A stretch of 64,000 nucleotides of DNA from Bacillota bacterium (GCA_023415635.1 JAEZJV010000014.1:62001-126000), one strand, 5' to 3'. Shown: positions 17,737-27,037, numbered from the stretch's first letter. Notes: generated by a model from the letters alone, not told the origin. Made by a program: numbers and translations.

Positions 17737-18231
17737 ATGGAAATTGAACGCAAGTACGCTATTCTTAAGATGCCGGAGGATCTGTCAGGGTATGAGAAAA
17801 AAATAATTGAGCAGGGCTATCTCTGCCATAATCCAACCCTTAGAATTAGAAAGAGTAATGAGGACTATATCCTAACCTATAAATCAAAGGTGAGTGCTAA
17901 TTCCTTCACTCAAACACATACAAATGTAAACAATGAGGTTGAATTGCCTTTATCTGAGGAGGCCTACATTACTCTGAAAGCAAAAACTGACGGAAACATG
18001 ATATATAAGACAAGATATCTCATACCTCTAGAGGATGGACTTACAGCTGAGCTGGATGTTTTTGAAGGTTTTCTGGCGGGACTGATCTATGTTGAGGTAG
18101 AGTTCCCTGATCTCCAATCCGCAGAGAAATTCAAAGCGCCCGCTTGGTTTGGTAAAAATCTGACTCCGGATAAAAGATTCACGAATTATAGTCTTTCCTT
18201 ATGTTTATCACCACCTGAAATTGATGCTTAA
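17737..18231 (+). CDS. CYTH-domain triphosphate-binding protein
   Basis: The product (164 residues) starts with MEIERKY, the ExExK signature of the CYTH superfamily (class IV adenylate cyclase, thiamine triphosphatase and inorganic triphosphatase). Other expected basic and acidic strand residues follow: LRIRKSNEDYILTYKSK, EVELPLSEEAY, KTRYLIP, AELDVFEG and YVEVEFP. Bacterial members of this size are most often inorganic triphosphatases, but the substrate is not shown by sequence. The ATG at 17737 is six bases from AAGGGGGT and gives the family-typical start; an in-frame ATG three bases earlier is too close. Confidence 0.9.
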   Translation: MEIERKYAILKMPEDLSGYEKKIIEQGYLCHNPTLRIRKSNEDYILTYKSKVSANSFTQTHTNVNNEVELPLSEEAYITLKAKTDGNMIYKTRYLIPLEDGLTAELDVFEGFLAGLIYVEVEFPDLQSAEKFKAPAWFGKNLTPDKRFTNYSLSLCLSPPEIDA

Positions 18232-18341
18232 CGCAAATCATTTATGGAAGAGTTTTTCCGTAACGGAATTAGGGATAGTTCACTGTCGTATGTGCATACT
18301 ATTTTTGACACAAATCAGCTGGATAATGCGAGGAGGTTTTT

Positions 18342-18476
18342 ATGCCAAAGGATAGCCAACCAGATAACAAACGTGCAAGAATGGATAAAGCCAATGGACA
18401 GACACCGCTTACAAAAGAAAATCAGAACAAGAATAAAAATGCCAAACGAAAATCGGTGAAGCATGATGATGTATAG
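18342..18476 (+). CDS. Small, highly charged protein of 44 residues, unknown
   Basis: A short reading frame begins with an ATG five bases after a perfect AGGAGG. It encodes a lysine-, asparagine- and glutamine-rich hydrophilic peptide starting MPKDSQPDNKRARMDKANG and ending KRKSVKHDDV. It has no hydrophobic core, signal or recognised domain. The strong ribosome binding site is the main evidence that it is real. It lies between the CYTH gene and another small ORF. It could be an intrinsically disordered small basic protein of the sort seen in spore formers; I do not recognise the family. Confidence 0.55.
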   Translation: MPKDSQPDNKRARMDKANGQTPLTKENQNKNKNAKRKSVKHDDV

Positions 18477-18544
18477 ATTTTTCGGTATTATTTTGGATTT
18501 CTGGAATTATCTTCACACTTGTATAGGAAAGGTAAGGTGAATAT

Positions 18545-18718
18545 ATGGCAAAAAAGGGAATGAGACGATATTTTGTAACAGAACCTACGGAGGTCAGGGA
18601 GAATAGGGTGCATAGGCCAAAGGATGAGGTTTTGCCGGTACCAGAGATTTCTGGAAAAGCGAAAGCCGGACACGAGAAGGCGGCTCCGATCGACGACAGA
18701 AGGGAAGATAATGATTGA
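18545..18718 (+). CDS. Small basic protein of 57 residues, unknown
   Basis: This frame starts with MAKKGMRRYFVTEPTEVREN and ends APIDDRREDND. It is preceded by AAGGTGA at a workable distance and its last eight bases overlap the start of the HD hydrolase gene, an arrangement typical of translationally coupled genes. The product is hydrophilic with many Arg, Lys and Glu and no recognised domain. Evidence for it is its spacing and coupling, not homology. Confidence 0.45.
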   Translation: MAKKGMRRYFVTEPTEVRENRVHRPKDEVLPVPEISGKAKAGHEKAAPIDDRREDND

Positions 18719-19361
18719 TAATTCTGTCCGGACCGTGTTTGATGAGATAACAGCTCATTTGCTTACTGATGAAAGGCCATCTGAATTCATGGAAGAATTA
18801 TCAAGAGGGAAGGTATTTTCGGTATATCCCTTCGACCTTCTCCTAAAGCTGAAGGCTACAGAACAATCCCCCAAATATCATGCGGAAGGAAATGCTTGGA
18901 ACCATACGATGTTAGTGCTTGACGAAGCGGCAAGGGTTAAAGCCAAAAGTAAGGATCCGAGTATTATTATGTGGGCTGCCCTGCTGCATGATATCGGTAA
19001 GCCCAGCACAACACGAATAAGGAAAGGTCGGATTACCTCCTACAACCATGATATTGTGGGAGAGCAGCTTTGTACAAAATTTCTGGAATGCTTCTCACTG
19101 GAGGAAAGCTTCACTCGGACTGTTGCAGCATTGGTCCGATACCATATGCATATGCTTTATATTCTTCGCAAGCTTCCCTACTCCGACTTAAGGGGGCTGC
19201 TTGGCAGGGTTGATGTGGAAGATTTGGCTTTATTATGTCTATGCGACCGTTTGGGGAGAAAGGGTGCGGATGCTGTTGCCGAACGGAAGGAATATGAAGA
19301 ATTTATTACAATTTTAAAGGGACAGCTTAATAAATTTAAGGACAAGAGCTGCTGTCAGTAA
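18711..19361 (+). CDS. HD-domain phosphohydrolase
   Basis: The 216-residue protein carries the HD metal site: His in GNAWNHTMLVLDEA, the HD pair in ALLHDIGKPSTT, His in YNHDIVGEQ and Asp in LCLCDRLGR. HD enzymes are metal-dependent phosphohydrolases or phosphodiesterases acting on nucleotides or nucleic acid ends; this one resembles the catalytic part of tRNA nucleotidyltransferase-associated HD proteins but has no nucleotidyltransferase domain. I chose the ATG at 18711 because GAAGGGA lies five bases before it. An upstream in-frame start at 18624 would run through the small ORF in another frame and has no ribosome site. Confidence 0.85.
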   Translation: MIDNSVRTVFDEITAHLLTDERPSEFMEELSRGKVFSVYPFDLLLKLKATEQSPKYHAEGNAWNHTMLVLDEAARVKAKSKDPSIIMWAALLHDIGKPSTTRIRKGRITSYNHDIVGEQLCTKFLECFSLEESFTRTVAALVRYHMHMLYILRKLPYSDLRGLLGRVDVEDLALLCLCDRLGRKGADAVAERKEYEEFITILKGQLNKFKDKSCCQ

Positions 19362-19514
19362 TTGAACGCAAATCATAACTAAATAATGGAAATATTGCAT
19401 AGTTATGCAGTCAACCTCAGTCACATTACTGCATAGATACACTAGTTCTGTTATTTAGTTTTTTTCCTTAAATGAAAAGGAGAACGGTAAAAGTAATTAA
19501 TAATGGAAAGTCTT

Positions 19515-19550
19515 TCACTGGTAAATATTAATAATTCCAGTGATTTTTTG
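19515..19550 (+). terminator. Intrinsic terminator
   Basis: TCACTGG (19515-19521) pairs with CCAGTGA (19537-19543), followed by six T residues. It lies about 150 bases after the HD gene and before nfnA. The rest of 19362-19686 is AT-rich with no gene; TATAAT at 19624-19629 may be the nfnA -10 but no good -35 goes with it. Confidence 0.75.
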
Positions 19551-19686
19551 TATTTATTATGACGAATATGCAATACCGAGTGTATTCTTAAAAATATTGC
19601 TGGATTTTTTAGATGCTGTACATTATAATGGTAGCTAAATATTTATTATTATTAGTATTTTTATTTAAGAAAGAGGTTAACGTAAA

Positions 19687-20592
19687 ATGGCTGAGAACTA
19701 TATTTACTCGATCGTCAAGAAGGAGAGTCTGGCTAATTCTATTTATCTTATGGACATCAAAGCTCCCAGAGTTGCTAAGAAAAGTTATCCGGGTCAGTTC
19801 GTCATTGTTAAGATGGATGAGAAGGGTGAAAGAATTCCTCTTACGATTTGTGACTATGACCGGGAAGCCGGTACAGTTACAATTGTATTTCAGGCGCTCG
19901 GGTCATCCACGAAGTTGATGGCTACATATGAAGAAGGGGATGCCTTCCGTGATTTTACGGGACCTTTGGGTCATAAATCCGAGTTAATTGATATGGCTCG
20001 TGAAGAGTTAATAAAGATGAAAATATTGTTTGTTGCCGGTGGTGTTGGCGCTGCCCCCGTATATCCTCAGGTAAAGTGGATGAAGGAGAACGGATACGAC
20101 GTGGATTGTATCATAGGGGCAAGAAATAAGGATTTAATCATCCTGGAGGATAGGATGAGACCCTTAACAGAGAATCTCTACATTACTACAGATGACGGAT
20201 CTTATGGTTTTCACGGAAATGTGAATGACTGTATTAAGGATCTTGTGAATAAACAAGGCAAGAAATATGATCTTATCATAGCGATCGGACCAATGATTAT
20301 GATGAAGTTCGTATGTATCCTGACCAAGGAATTAGGAATTAAAACCATCGTAAGCATGAATCCAGTTATGGTTGATGGTACCGGTATGTGCGGTGCCTGT
20401 CGCCTGACCGTAGGAAATGAAGTAAAGTTCGCATGCGTGGACGGACCGGAGTTTGACGGGCATCTGGTTAATTTTGATGAAGCCATGAAGAGACTTCAGA
20501 TGTATAAATCTGAGGAAGGCAAAAATGTTCTCAGAGAGAAAGAGGGCTCAACTCATCACCATCCTGACTGCGAATGCAGTGAGAAGGAATGA
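19687..20592 (+). CDS. nfnA: NADH-dependent ferredoxin:NADP+ oxidoreductase subunit A (FAD/[2Fe-2S])
   Basis: The 301-residue protein is of the dihydroorotate-dehydrogenase electron-transfer type. It has an FAD-binding region (PGQFVIVKMDEKGERIPLTI), a nucleotide-binding stretch (VAGGVGAAPVYPQVKWM) and a C-terminal [2Fe-2S] cysteine motif (GTGMCGACRLTVG and KFACVDGPEFDGH). The gene for the large subunit follows after 36 bases. The pair corresponds to NfnAB, which couples NADH and reduced ferredoxin oxidation to NADP+ reduction by flavin-based bifurcation in anaerobes. A His-rich C-terminal tail (THHHPDCECSEKE) is a small oddity. The name rests on the pair and motifs, not on a search. Confidence 0.92.
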   Translation: MAENYIYSIVKKESLANSIYLMDIKAPRVAKKSYPGQFVIVKMDEKGERIPLTICDYDREAGTVTIVFQALGSSTKLMATYEEGDAFRDFTGPLGHKSELIDMAREELIKMKILFVAGGVGAAPVYPQVKWMKENGYDVDCIIGARNKDLIILEDRMRPLTENLYITTDDGSYGFHGNVNDCIKDLVNKQGKKYDLIIAIGPMIMMKFVCILTKELGIKTIVSMNPVMVDGTGMCGACRLTVGNEVKFACVDGPEFDGHLVNFDEAMKRLQMYKSEEGKNVLREKEGSTHHHPDCECSEKE

Positions 20593-20628
20593 TAAAGCTT
20601 ACGGTATAACAATGTTTGGAGGATAATC

Positions 20629-22014
20629 ATGGATGTTTTAAAAAAGGTACCTGTAAGGGAGCAGGACCCCAAGGTGAGAGCTACCAACTTTAATGAGGTG
20701 TGCCTTGGATATAATTTGGAAGAAGCGATGGAAGAGGCTTCCCGCTGTATTCAGTGTAAAAATGCAAAATGTATCACCGGATGTCCTGTCAATATAGACA
20801 TTCCTGGATTTATAAAGGAAATTAAGGAAGGTAATGCAGAGGAAGCCTTCAAGGTAATCGGTAAATATTCGGCCCTTCCGGCTGTATGTGGCAGGGTTTG
20901 CCCTCAGGAGACACAGTGCGAGGAGAGATGTATCAGAGGCATTAAGGGTGATCCTGTTTCTATCGGTAAGCTGGAGCGCTTTGCTGCTGACTGGGCTAGG
21001 GAGCATAATATCATGCCCGAGCCTCCGATAGAAAAAAACGGAAGAAAGGTAGCTATCATCGGTTCCGGTCCTGCCGGACTTACTTGTGCCGGTGATCTTG
21101 CGAAGATGGGCTATGATGTCACCATCTTTGAAGCACTTCATGAGCCGGGTGGAGTTCTTGTCTATGGAATTCCGGAATTCAGACTACCGAAGGAAACCGT
21201 AGTGAGAACTGAGATTGAAAACGTAAAAGCGCTCGGTGTAAAGATAGAGACGAATGTCATAATAGGAAAATCCACTTTGATTGACGAGTTGATGGAGGAG
21301 GAAGGCTTCGAAGCCGTGTTTATCGGTTCCGGTGCCGGTCTTCCTAAGTTCATGGGTATACCGGGCGAGAATGCTAATGGCGTATTTTCTGCGAATGAGT
21401 ATCTTACACGAAGCAATCTGATGAAGGCTTTTGATGATAGCTATGATACACCGATTATCGCAGGAAAGAAGGTTGCAGTTGTCGGCGGTGGTAATGTTGC
21501 CATGGATGCAGCCAGAACAGCACTCAGACTCGGGGCAGAAGTATATATCGTCTACCGAAGAGGAGAAGCCGAGCTTCCCGCCAGGGTAGAGGAAGTACAT
21601 CATGCAAAGGAAGAGGGTATCATCTTCAAGCTGTTAACTAATCCAAAGGAAATCCTGGTGAACGATAACGGCTGGGTATCCGGTATGCGTTGTGTGGAGA
21701 TGGAGCTTGGCGAACCTGATGAAAGTGGAAGAAGAAGACCGGTGGAAAAAGCAGGATCGGAATTTATACTAGAGCTGGACACAGTGATCATGTCTCTTGG
21801 TACCAGTCCGAATCCTCTGATATCCTCAACAACATATGGCCTAGAGACGGACAAGCATAAGTGCATCATCGCGGAGGAAGAGACCGGCTTAACATCAAGG
21901 GAAGGTGTTTTCGCAGGAGGCGATGCGGTAACAGGAGCAGCAACGGTAATACTAGCAATGGGAGCAGGCAAGGCTGCAGCGGCAGGAATTGACAAGTACC
22001 TGAAATCGAAATAG
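20629..22014 (+). CDS. nfnB: NADH-dependent ferredoxin:NADP+ oxidoreductase subunit B (GltD/GltA-like)
   Basis: The 461-residue flavoprotein resembles the small subunit of glutamate synthase. Its N-terminal domain has the [4Fe-4S] cysteines in CIQCKNAKCITGCPVNIDIPG and VCGRVCPQETQCEERC. The FAD fold (IIGSGPAGLTCAGDLAKMG) and the NADPH fold (VVGGGNVAMDAARTALRLG) follow, and the C-terminal GGDAVTGAATVILAMGAG completes the FAD site. Alone it is often annotated as homotetrameric glutamate synthase; directly behind the FAD/[2Fe-2S] subunit the NfnB role is more likely. It should connect the ferredoxin reduced by the pyruvate oxidoreductase to NADPH supply. Confidence 0.92.
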   Translation: MDVLKKVPVREQDPKVRATNFNEVCLGYNLEEAMEEASRCIQCKNAKCITGCPVNIDIPGFIKEIKEGNAEEAFKVIGKYSALPAVCGRVCPQETQCEERCIRGIKGDPVSIGKLERFAADWAREHNIMPEPPIEKNGRKVAIIGSGPAGLTCAGDLAKMGYDVTIFEALHEPGGVLVYGIPEFRLPKETVVRTEIENVKALGVKIETNVIIGKSTLIDELMEEEGFEAVFIGSGAGLPKFMGIPGENANGVFSANEYLTRSNLMKAFDDSYDTPIIAGKKVAVVGGGNVAMDAARTALRLGAEVYIVYRRGEAELPARVEEVHHAKEEGIIFKLLTNPKEILVNDNGWVSGMRCVEMELGEPDESGRRRPVEKAGSEFILELDTVIMSLGTSPNPLISSTTYGLETDKHKCIIAEEETGLTSREGVFAGGDAVTGAATVILAMGAGKAAAAGIDKYLKSK

Positions 22015-22022
22015 CGAAAGAA

Positions 22023-22043
22023 AATACGTTTGGGGAACGTATT
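22023..22043 (+). other. Perfect inverted repeat between nfnB and the GGDEF-EAL gene
   Basis: AATACGTT, a five-base TGGGG loop and AACGTATT form an 8-bp perfect hairpin just after the nfnB stop and 10 bases before the start codon of the next gene's message region. No T run follows, so it is not a simple terminator. It could be an mRNA processing or stability element or an operator. Confidence 0.4.
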
Positions 22044-22052
22044 GGAGGACTT

Positions 22053-23600
22053 ATGGGATATTTTATGATTGGCCAATCAACCGGAATAGCTATTCTATCG
22101 GCAATCGCAGTATTAATTATACTCTTCATCATTATTGCAATCAGATTAAGAAGCCTGAAAAAGGATAAAAGCCTGGTGGATCAGGAAAATCAGATTGTAA
22201 AGATACGTAATCAGGAGCTCGAGGAGATTTATAACGCTGCCATTGTTTCTTTGAATGAGCTAACAGGAAAGTATGAAGAATTGAACAAGAACAAGGAAAG
22301 CATGAAGAAGCTGGCGTATACCGATTATTTAACGGAATTGCCTAATCGGACTGCTTTTACTGAGATGCTTGATAATATCATGCTGACGTTACGCAGCGAA
22401 GAGACCGTAGGAATTATGGACATTGATATAGATAATTTTAAGAATATCAATGATTCACTTGGACATTCCTATGGAGATGAGCTCTTGATTGATGTAACCT
22501 ACAGGTTGAAGCAGGCTATGGATGAAAATGATTACCTTGCCAGAATCGGCGGAGATGAGTTTGTGGTTTTAACTCAAAATCTGAATGATACTGTTACGTA
22601 TGAAGAGAAAATCAAGAAGATCAAAAATGTATTCAGCTATCCTTTCATATTGTCTACGAAAGAGTATTTTGTTACCGTAAGTATCGGTGTGGCTTTTGCA
22701 CCGAAGGACGGCAAGACCTCCCAGGCACTGATCAAAAATGTGGATTCAGCCATGTATGCGGCAAAAGCAAACGGCAAAAATACTCATGTTTACTTTGACT
22801 ATTCCTTCAATCAGAAGCTGACTGAGAAGATCGAGACACAGTCAGAGCTTCGCAAGGCAATCGAGCGTGAAGAATTTATCCTGTTCTATCAGGCGCAGAT
22901 GAATCTGGAGACCATGCAGGTTGTGGGCTTCGAAGCGCTGATCCGATGGAACCATCCAACCAAAGGGCTGGTACCACCGGATGAATTCATCCATCTTGCG
23001 GAGGAAACCGGTCTGATTATACCGATTGGTAAATGGGTTCTTAAAACAGCCTGTTATCAATTGAAGCAGTGGTCTGTTGAATTTCCGGATATCACCATGG
23101 CGGTAAATCTTTCGGCAAGACAGTTTAAGGACAGAGACATTGTTAAAATAGTTTACGATGTTATCGAGGAAACAGGGATTCGTTCCAGCAATCTGGAGCT
23201 GGAGATTACGGAAAGTATTGCACTGGATGATATTGAATATACGATATCCACGATTCAGGAGCTTCGTAAGATTGGTGTTAATTTCTCATTAGACGATTTC
23301 GGAACGGGATATTCCTCCATGAATTATCTGAAACGCCTTCCGGTTAGTAATTTAAAAATTGATAAAAGCTTTCTAAATACAGTTATGGAGGACCGTAGTG
23401 ACCAGAAGATAATCCAGACTATAATTACCCTGGCTAGAAATCTTAATCTGGATGTCATTGCAGAGGGTGTAGAGAATTTTGATCAGGAAATTTTCTTAAA
23501 GGAGGCCAACTGTGATAAGGCACAGGGCTACCTTTACAGCAAACCGGTTCCAAAGGAAATGGCGGTTCAGTTTTTAAAGAATAATGATTTTCTGCTCTAG
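22053..23600 (+). CDS. Membrane-anchored GGDEF-EAL cyclic-di-GMP enzyme
   Basis: The 515-residue protein has one N-terminal membrane helix (about residues 9-29), a short coiled coil, a GGDEF domain (about 85-250) and an EAL domain (about 265-510). The cyclase loop RIGGDEFVVL is intact, and so are the phosphodiesterase residues in FEALIRWNHP, AVNLSARQF, LEITESIA, LDDFGTGYSS, KIDKSFL and VIAEGVEN. Both activities are thus possible; which one dominates cannot be told. No RxxD inhibitory site is evident before the GGDEF loop. GGAGG lies five bases before the ATG. It follows nfnB closely but an operonic link is uncertain. Confidence 0.93.
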   Translation: MGYFMIGQSTGIAILSAIAVLIILFIIIAIRLRSLKKDKSLVDQENQIVKIRNQELEEIYNAAIVSLNELTGKYEELNKNKESMKKLAYTDYLTELPNRTAFTEMLDNIMLTLRSEETVGIMDIDIDNFKNINDSLGHSYGDELLIDVTYRLKQAMDENDYLARIGGDEFVVLTQNLNDTVTYEEKIKKIKNVFSYPFILSTKEYFVTVSIGVAFAPKDGKTSQALIKNVDSAMYAAKANGKNTHVYFDYSFNQKLTEKIETQSELRKAIEREEFILFYQAQMNLETMQVVGFEALIRWNHPTKGLVPPDEFIHLAEETGLIIPIGKWVLKTACYQLKQWSVEFPDITMAVNLSARQFKDRDIVKIVYDVIEETGIRSSNLELEITESIALDDIEYTISTIQELRKIGVNFSLDDFGTGYSSMNYLKRLPVSNLKIDKSFLNTVMEDRSDQKIIQTIITLARNLNLDVIAEGVENFDQEIFLKEANCDKAQGYLYSKPVPKEMAVQFLKNNDFLL

Positions 23601-23620
23601 CTTAAAAGGAGATTTTGGGG

Positions 23621-24388
23621 ATGCACAGCAATGGGAAGTTAAGCATACAGGCTTTATTCATCATGGTACAGACAGTACTGTATGTAGGATTTCTGGCTTT
23701 GGATCTGACAGGTCAAGGCATAGGGTTATCGGTTTCAATAAAATATAGTATTGTCCTTCTGTGCTTTTGCTATGCCCTTTTGGGTGCTGGCAAAAGCACT
23801 TATTATTTACTTCAGGCGGCACTGTTCTTTACAGTTATTTCAGACCTTTTTATCCTTATTCTGGATTATTATATATATGGTGTCCTGACTTTTATCGTGG
23901 CTCAGGAGCTATATGGTCTGCGGATACTGCTTCTGCATGGAAGAGAGGAGTCAGATTATGATGATAATTGGAGGAAGCTCGGTGGAGCTTTTCTGAAGAG
24001 AGTACTTTTGCAGGCTATCGCAGCATTCTTCATAATACTGCTATTGATAATGGCTGGTGTGCGGGTGGATGGACTATTGGCAGTCAGCGTATTTTACTTT
24101 ATCTGCATCCTTACGAATGTAATTTCCGCCATAGCACTGGCTCGTAAAAGACCTGAAGCTTCGAGCAATAGGCTTTACGCCATCGGAATGTTTTTGTTCC
24201 TGCTTTGTGATATTAATGTCGGGTTATTTAATCTGTCCGGCTTTCTCTCCATACCGGAGAATATTTATGCGGTTCTTTATTCCCTATCCTCTATACTGAT
24301 GTGGACCTTCTATGCTCCTGCCCAGGTTTTGATAGCGATTAGCAGTGGGAAATCACTGCGGACAATGAAAAAACCTACAAAAAAATGA
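23621..24388 (+). CDS. Polytopic membrane protein, possibly YhhN-like
   Basis: The 255-residue product has about eight hydrophobic segments and a basic C-terminus. The order of segments and the pattern FFTVISDLFILILDYYIYGV followed by AIGMFLFLLCDINVGL resemble the YhhN family, whose animal member TMEM86 is a lysoplasmalogenase. The resemblance is by eye and may be wrong. The ATG at 23621 has AAGGAG nine bases upstream; a TTG two codons earlier is a worse choice. It follows the GGDEF-EAL gene by 20 bases and may be cotranscribed. Confidence 0.65.
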   Translation: MHSNGKLSIQALFIMVQTVLYVGFLALDLTGQGIGLSVSIKYSIVLLCFCYALLGAGKSTYYLLQAALFFTVISDLFILILDYYIYGVLTFIVAQELYGLRILLLHGREESDYDDNWRKLGGAFLKRVLLQAIAAFFIILLLIMAGVRVDGLLAVSVFYFICILTNVISAIALARKRPEASSNRLYAIGMFLFLLCDINVGLFNLSGFLSIPENIYAVLYSLSSILMWTFYAPAQVLIAISSGKSLRTMKKPTKK

Positions 24389-24421
24389 AAAATATTCATA
24401 CAATATTATGCCAGACTTTTC

Positions 24422-24450
24422 TTGCTATTCTGTTTATGTTTTGATAAAAT
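24422..24450 (+). promoter_or_regulatory. Probable promoter of the DUF5688 gene
   Basis: TTGCTA (24422-24427), 17 bases and TAAAAT (24445-24450) lie in the 253-base gap. The leader to the ATG at 24642 would be about 185 bases; I recognise no riboswitch in it. Confidence 0.5.
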
Positions 24451-24641
24451 AAAAGCAAATTTATTCTATCTCAATTTCTTGATTTCTAGACTTCAATATG
24501 GCATTTTTCTATTACTTATCCTAAAGCTGATACCCATTTCTTATGAATTCATCCCTTTACACTATTTCTGTACCTTATTTTAGATAAGGTTAGCTCGTGC
24601 TGGGAACATTTTCAGTCAAATCTATTAAGGAGGATTACATT

Positions 24642-25583
24642 ATGGTACAAGTGGTAAGAGATACCACCTCGGAATACGGTTATTTTATTCAGACGCTTTT
24701 ATCTATGGTTGCAAAGCACATGGGAAAGGAGTATACAGCCAGCATATATAAGGTGATGAAGAATAATTCCCTTGAGCTGGATAGTCTGGTCATATTGAAG
24801 GAAGGGAAAAGCTTTGCCCCTAATATCTATCTACAGCCATATTACGAGGCGTATAAGCAGGGAGTAGGTCTGACTGAGCTGTCCGACAGATTATGCAGGA
24901 TTTATGAGGAATATAATACTCCTGTCATAGATGGAAGCTTCAGCTATACCTATCTGGAAATGAAGGAACACATCGTCTACAGACTGATCAGCTATGAACG
25001 TAATCAAAAGCTTTTAGAGCAGGTACCCTATCTTAAGTTTCTGGATCTGGCAATTACATATCACTGCCTGGTCCGGGATGATAAGGACGGAATTGGAACA
25101 ATAAGAATTACAAATGAACATATGAGAATGTGGAAAAAAAGGATAAAGGATATTCATGATTCTGCAGTGGAGAATACGAAGAGATTATTTCCGGCGGTAA
25201 TTAATAGTATGGAGGAAATAATCTGCGGTATGCTTATGGAGGAAGGGGGTAATCATACAGGCCCATCACAACTGATCGACACAAATAAGCCAAATCAAAC
25301 TAACATGTATATCCTGACCAATGAGAAGGGAATTAACGGTGCGGCCTGCCTCCTGTATCCAGAGGTACTGGGGCAATTCGCACAACGCTTCCACTCGGAC
25401 TTTTATATCTTCCCCAGCAGTATCCACGAAGTAATCCTAGTGCCTTCGGATAATCAAAATAATAGTAAACAATATACGGATATGGTAAAAGAAATCAATG
25501 ACACTCAGGTTGCCCCTGAGGAAGTATTATCAGATCATATTTATTATTATTCAAGAAAGAACGGCCTAGTCATTACTGAATAA
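24642..25583 (+). CDS. DUF5688 family protein
   Basis: The 313-residue protein resembles DUF5688 proteins, which are common and often multicopy in Lachnospiraceae and have no known function. Visible family features are the segment NNSLELDSLVILKEGKSFAPNIYL near the start, VYRLISYERNQKLLEQVPYLKFLDLAITYHCL in the middle, and NMYILTNEKGINGAACLLYPEVLGQFA toward the end. It is predicted soluble, with no signal peptide. AAGGAGG lies directly upstream of the chosen ATG, so an in-frame ATG 45 bases earlier is rejected. Confidence 0.85.
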   Translation: MVQVVRDTTSEYGYFIQTLLSMVAKHMGKEYTASIYKVMKNNSLELDSLVILKEGKSFAPNIYLQPYYEAYKQGVGLTELSDRLCRIYEEYNTPVIDGSFSYTYLEMKEHIVYRLISYERNQKLLEQVPYLKFLDLAITYHCLVRDDKDGIGTIRITNEHMRMWKKRIKDIHDSAVENTKRLFPAVINSMEEIICGMLMEEGGNHTGPSQLIDTNKPNQTNMYILTNEKGINGAACLLYPEVLGQFAQRFHSDFYIFPSSIHEVILVPSDNQNNSKQYTDMVKEINDTQVAPEEVLSDHIYYYSRKNGLVITE

Positions 25584-25655
25584 CTCATCATGGAACTGAA
25601 AATATCCTGGAATAAATATTTCTGAAATTGCCAGTGTTTCCCTAAGTTGAATTGA

Positions 25656-25684
25656 TTGACATAATGTACCTGAATAGGTAGCAT
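25656..25684 (+). promoter_or_regulatory. Probable promoter of the GH18 gene
   Basis: TTGACA (25656-25661) is followed after 17 bases by TAGCAT (25679-25684). The leader would be about 65 bases. Confidence 0.55.
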
Positions 25685-25756
25685 GAATAGTAGAGAATTG
25701 GTACATCATGTACATTTTCCCATGCCGCTCAACATACAGTCAAAGGAAGGAATACT

Positions 25757-27037
25757 ATGGCAAGACTTCACAAAAATTTTCTAAAGGTTCGAATTTGGTT
25801 AGCATTTTTCTTAGTTATGACAATAACCGCTAGTGGAGTGATGACTACTACAGCATTTGCAAAACCCACAAAGGATAAAGTGGCTCCCTCAGCTCCTATA
25901 CCGGCAGCACCTGTACCCACGCCTAAGACACCGCTCACTACCGTAACTCCAGTACCGGCGGTGACACCCATTCCGATAGCTCCTGAGACAAAGATTATCG
26001 GTTACTATGCAGCCTGGGCTGCTTATTCGGGCTATACACCCGATAAAATTGATGCTACGAAGCTAACCCATATTAATTATGCTTTTGCCAATATCGGAAG
26101 CGATCTAAAAATAGAATTGGGATATCCCGATGTAGATGAATCCAATCTGACAGGGTTGAATGCATTAAAAGAGATGAATCCTAACCTGAAGGTCATGATT
26201 GCGGTTGGAGGCTGGTCCTGGTCAGGAAGCTTTTCAGACGCAGCTCTTACGGATGCGTCCAGAACTGCTTTTGCGAACAGCTGCGTGGATTTTCTTATCA
26301 GATATGAATTAGACGGTATCGATATCGATTGGGAATATCCGGTCAGCGGTGGAGTATCAACCAATATTAGAAGACCGGAGGATAAGACTAATTTTACCCT
26401 GCTAATGCATAAGCTCAGAGAAAAGCTAGACGCCCAGGAGGCTGTTGATGGAAAACAGTATATTCTCAGTTTTGCCGGAGCAGCAGGCAGCTGGTATCTG
26501 AATAATATAGAAAGTAATAAGCTTCTGCAATATGTGGATTATGTGAACCTTATGACCTACGATCTTCACGGTTCCTGGGATCGGTATGCTGATTTCAATG
26601 CCCCCCTATATAATAATAACGATTCGTCTCCACAATATAAGATTAGTGTGGATCAATCTGTCAGGACATGGCTTGCAGCCGGCCTCCCTGCAGACAAGCT
26701 GATCATGGGAGTGCCCTTTTATGGATACCTATATAAGTCAGTTCCAGATATCAATAATGGATTATATCAGACTCATTCAGGGGCACAATCCATTGATTAC
26801 TCCGATATCATGGCCAATTATCTTTATGTACCTGGATTAGACCACAATTACCATTCGGAATCCAAGGCTAAGTGGCTATTCAATGGGTCCACCTTTATCA
26901 GCTATGAGGATGAGGAAGCCATGACACTGAAAGCAGAATATATCAAGTCAAAGGGCCTGGGTGGAGCGATGATCTGGGAGCTTAGCCAGGATACTACCCA
27001 TGTTCTTATAAAAGCTTTATATAACGGATTGAAGTAA
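25757..27037 (+). CDS. Secreted glycoside hydrolase family 18 (chitinase-like)
   Basis: The 426-residue product has a signal peptide (residues 1-36, ending TTAFA), a Pro/Thr-rich linker (about 40-76) and a GH18 barrel. The active-site strand is DGIDIDWEYP with Asp186, Asp189, Asp191 and Glu193 as the acid/base. KVMIAVGGWSWSG and the strand VNLMTYDLHGSW with MGVPFYGYLY also match. It should cleave chitin or related N-acetylglucosamine polymers, or peptidoglycan fragments. No carbohydrate-binding module or LysM is attached. It has its own promoter and terminator, so it is monocistronic. Confidence 0.93.
   Translation: MARLHKNFLKVRIWLAFFLVMTITASGVMTTTAFAKPTKDKVAPSAPIPAAPVPTPKTPLTTVTPVPAVTPIPIAPETKIIGYYAAWAAYSGYTPDKIDATKLTHINYAFANIGSDLKIELGYPDVDESNLTGLNALKEMNPNLKVMIAVGGWSWSGSFSDAALTDASRTAFANSCVDFLIRYELDGIDIDWEYPVSGGVSTNIRRPEDKTNFTLLMHKLREKLDAQEAVDGKQYILSFAGAAGSWYLNNIESNKLLQYVDYVNLMTYDLHGSWDRYADFNAPLYNNNDSSPQYKISVDQSVRTWLAAGLPADKLIMGVPFYGYLYKSVPDINNGLYQTHSGAQSIDYSDIMANYLYVPGLDHNYHSESKAKWLFNGSTFISYEDEEAMTLKAEYIKSKGLGGAMIWELSQDTTHVLIKALYNGLK

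Noticed and set aside
18244..18459. 71-codon open frame after the CYTH gene
   Set aside because: No ribosome site and no protein-like pattern; the overlapping 44-codon frame with AGGAGG is the better gene.
18230..19376. Direct repeat AACGCAAATCAT flanking the small ORFs and HD gene
   Set aside because: A 12-base repeat is expected by chance many times in 64 kb, and no transposase or attachment-site features accompany it.
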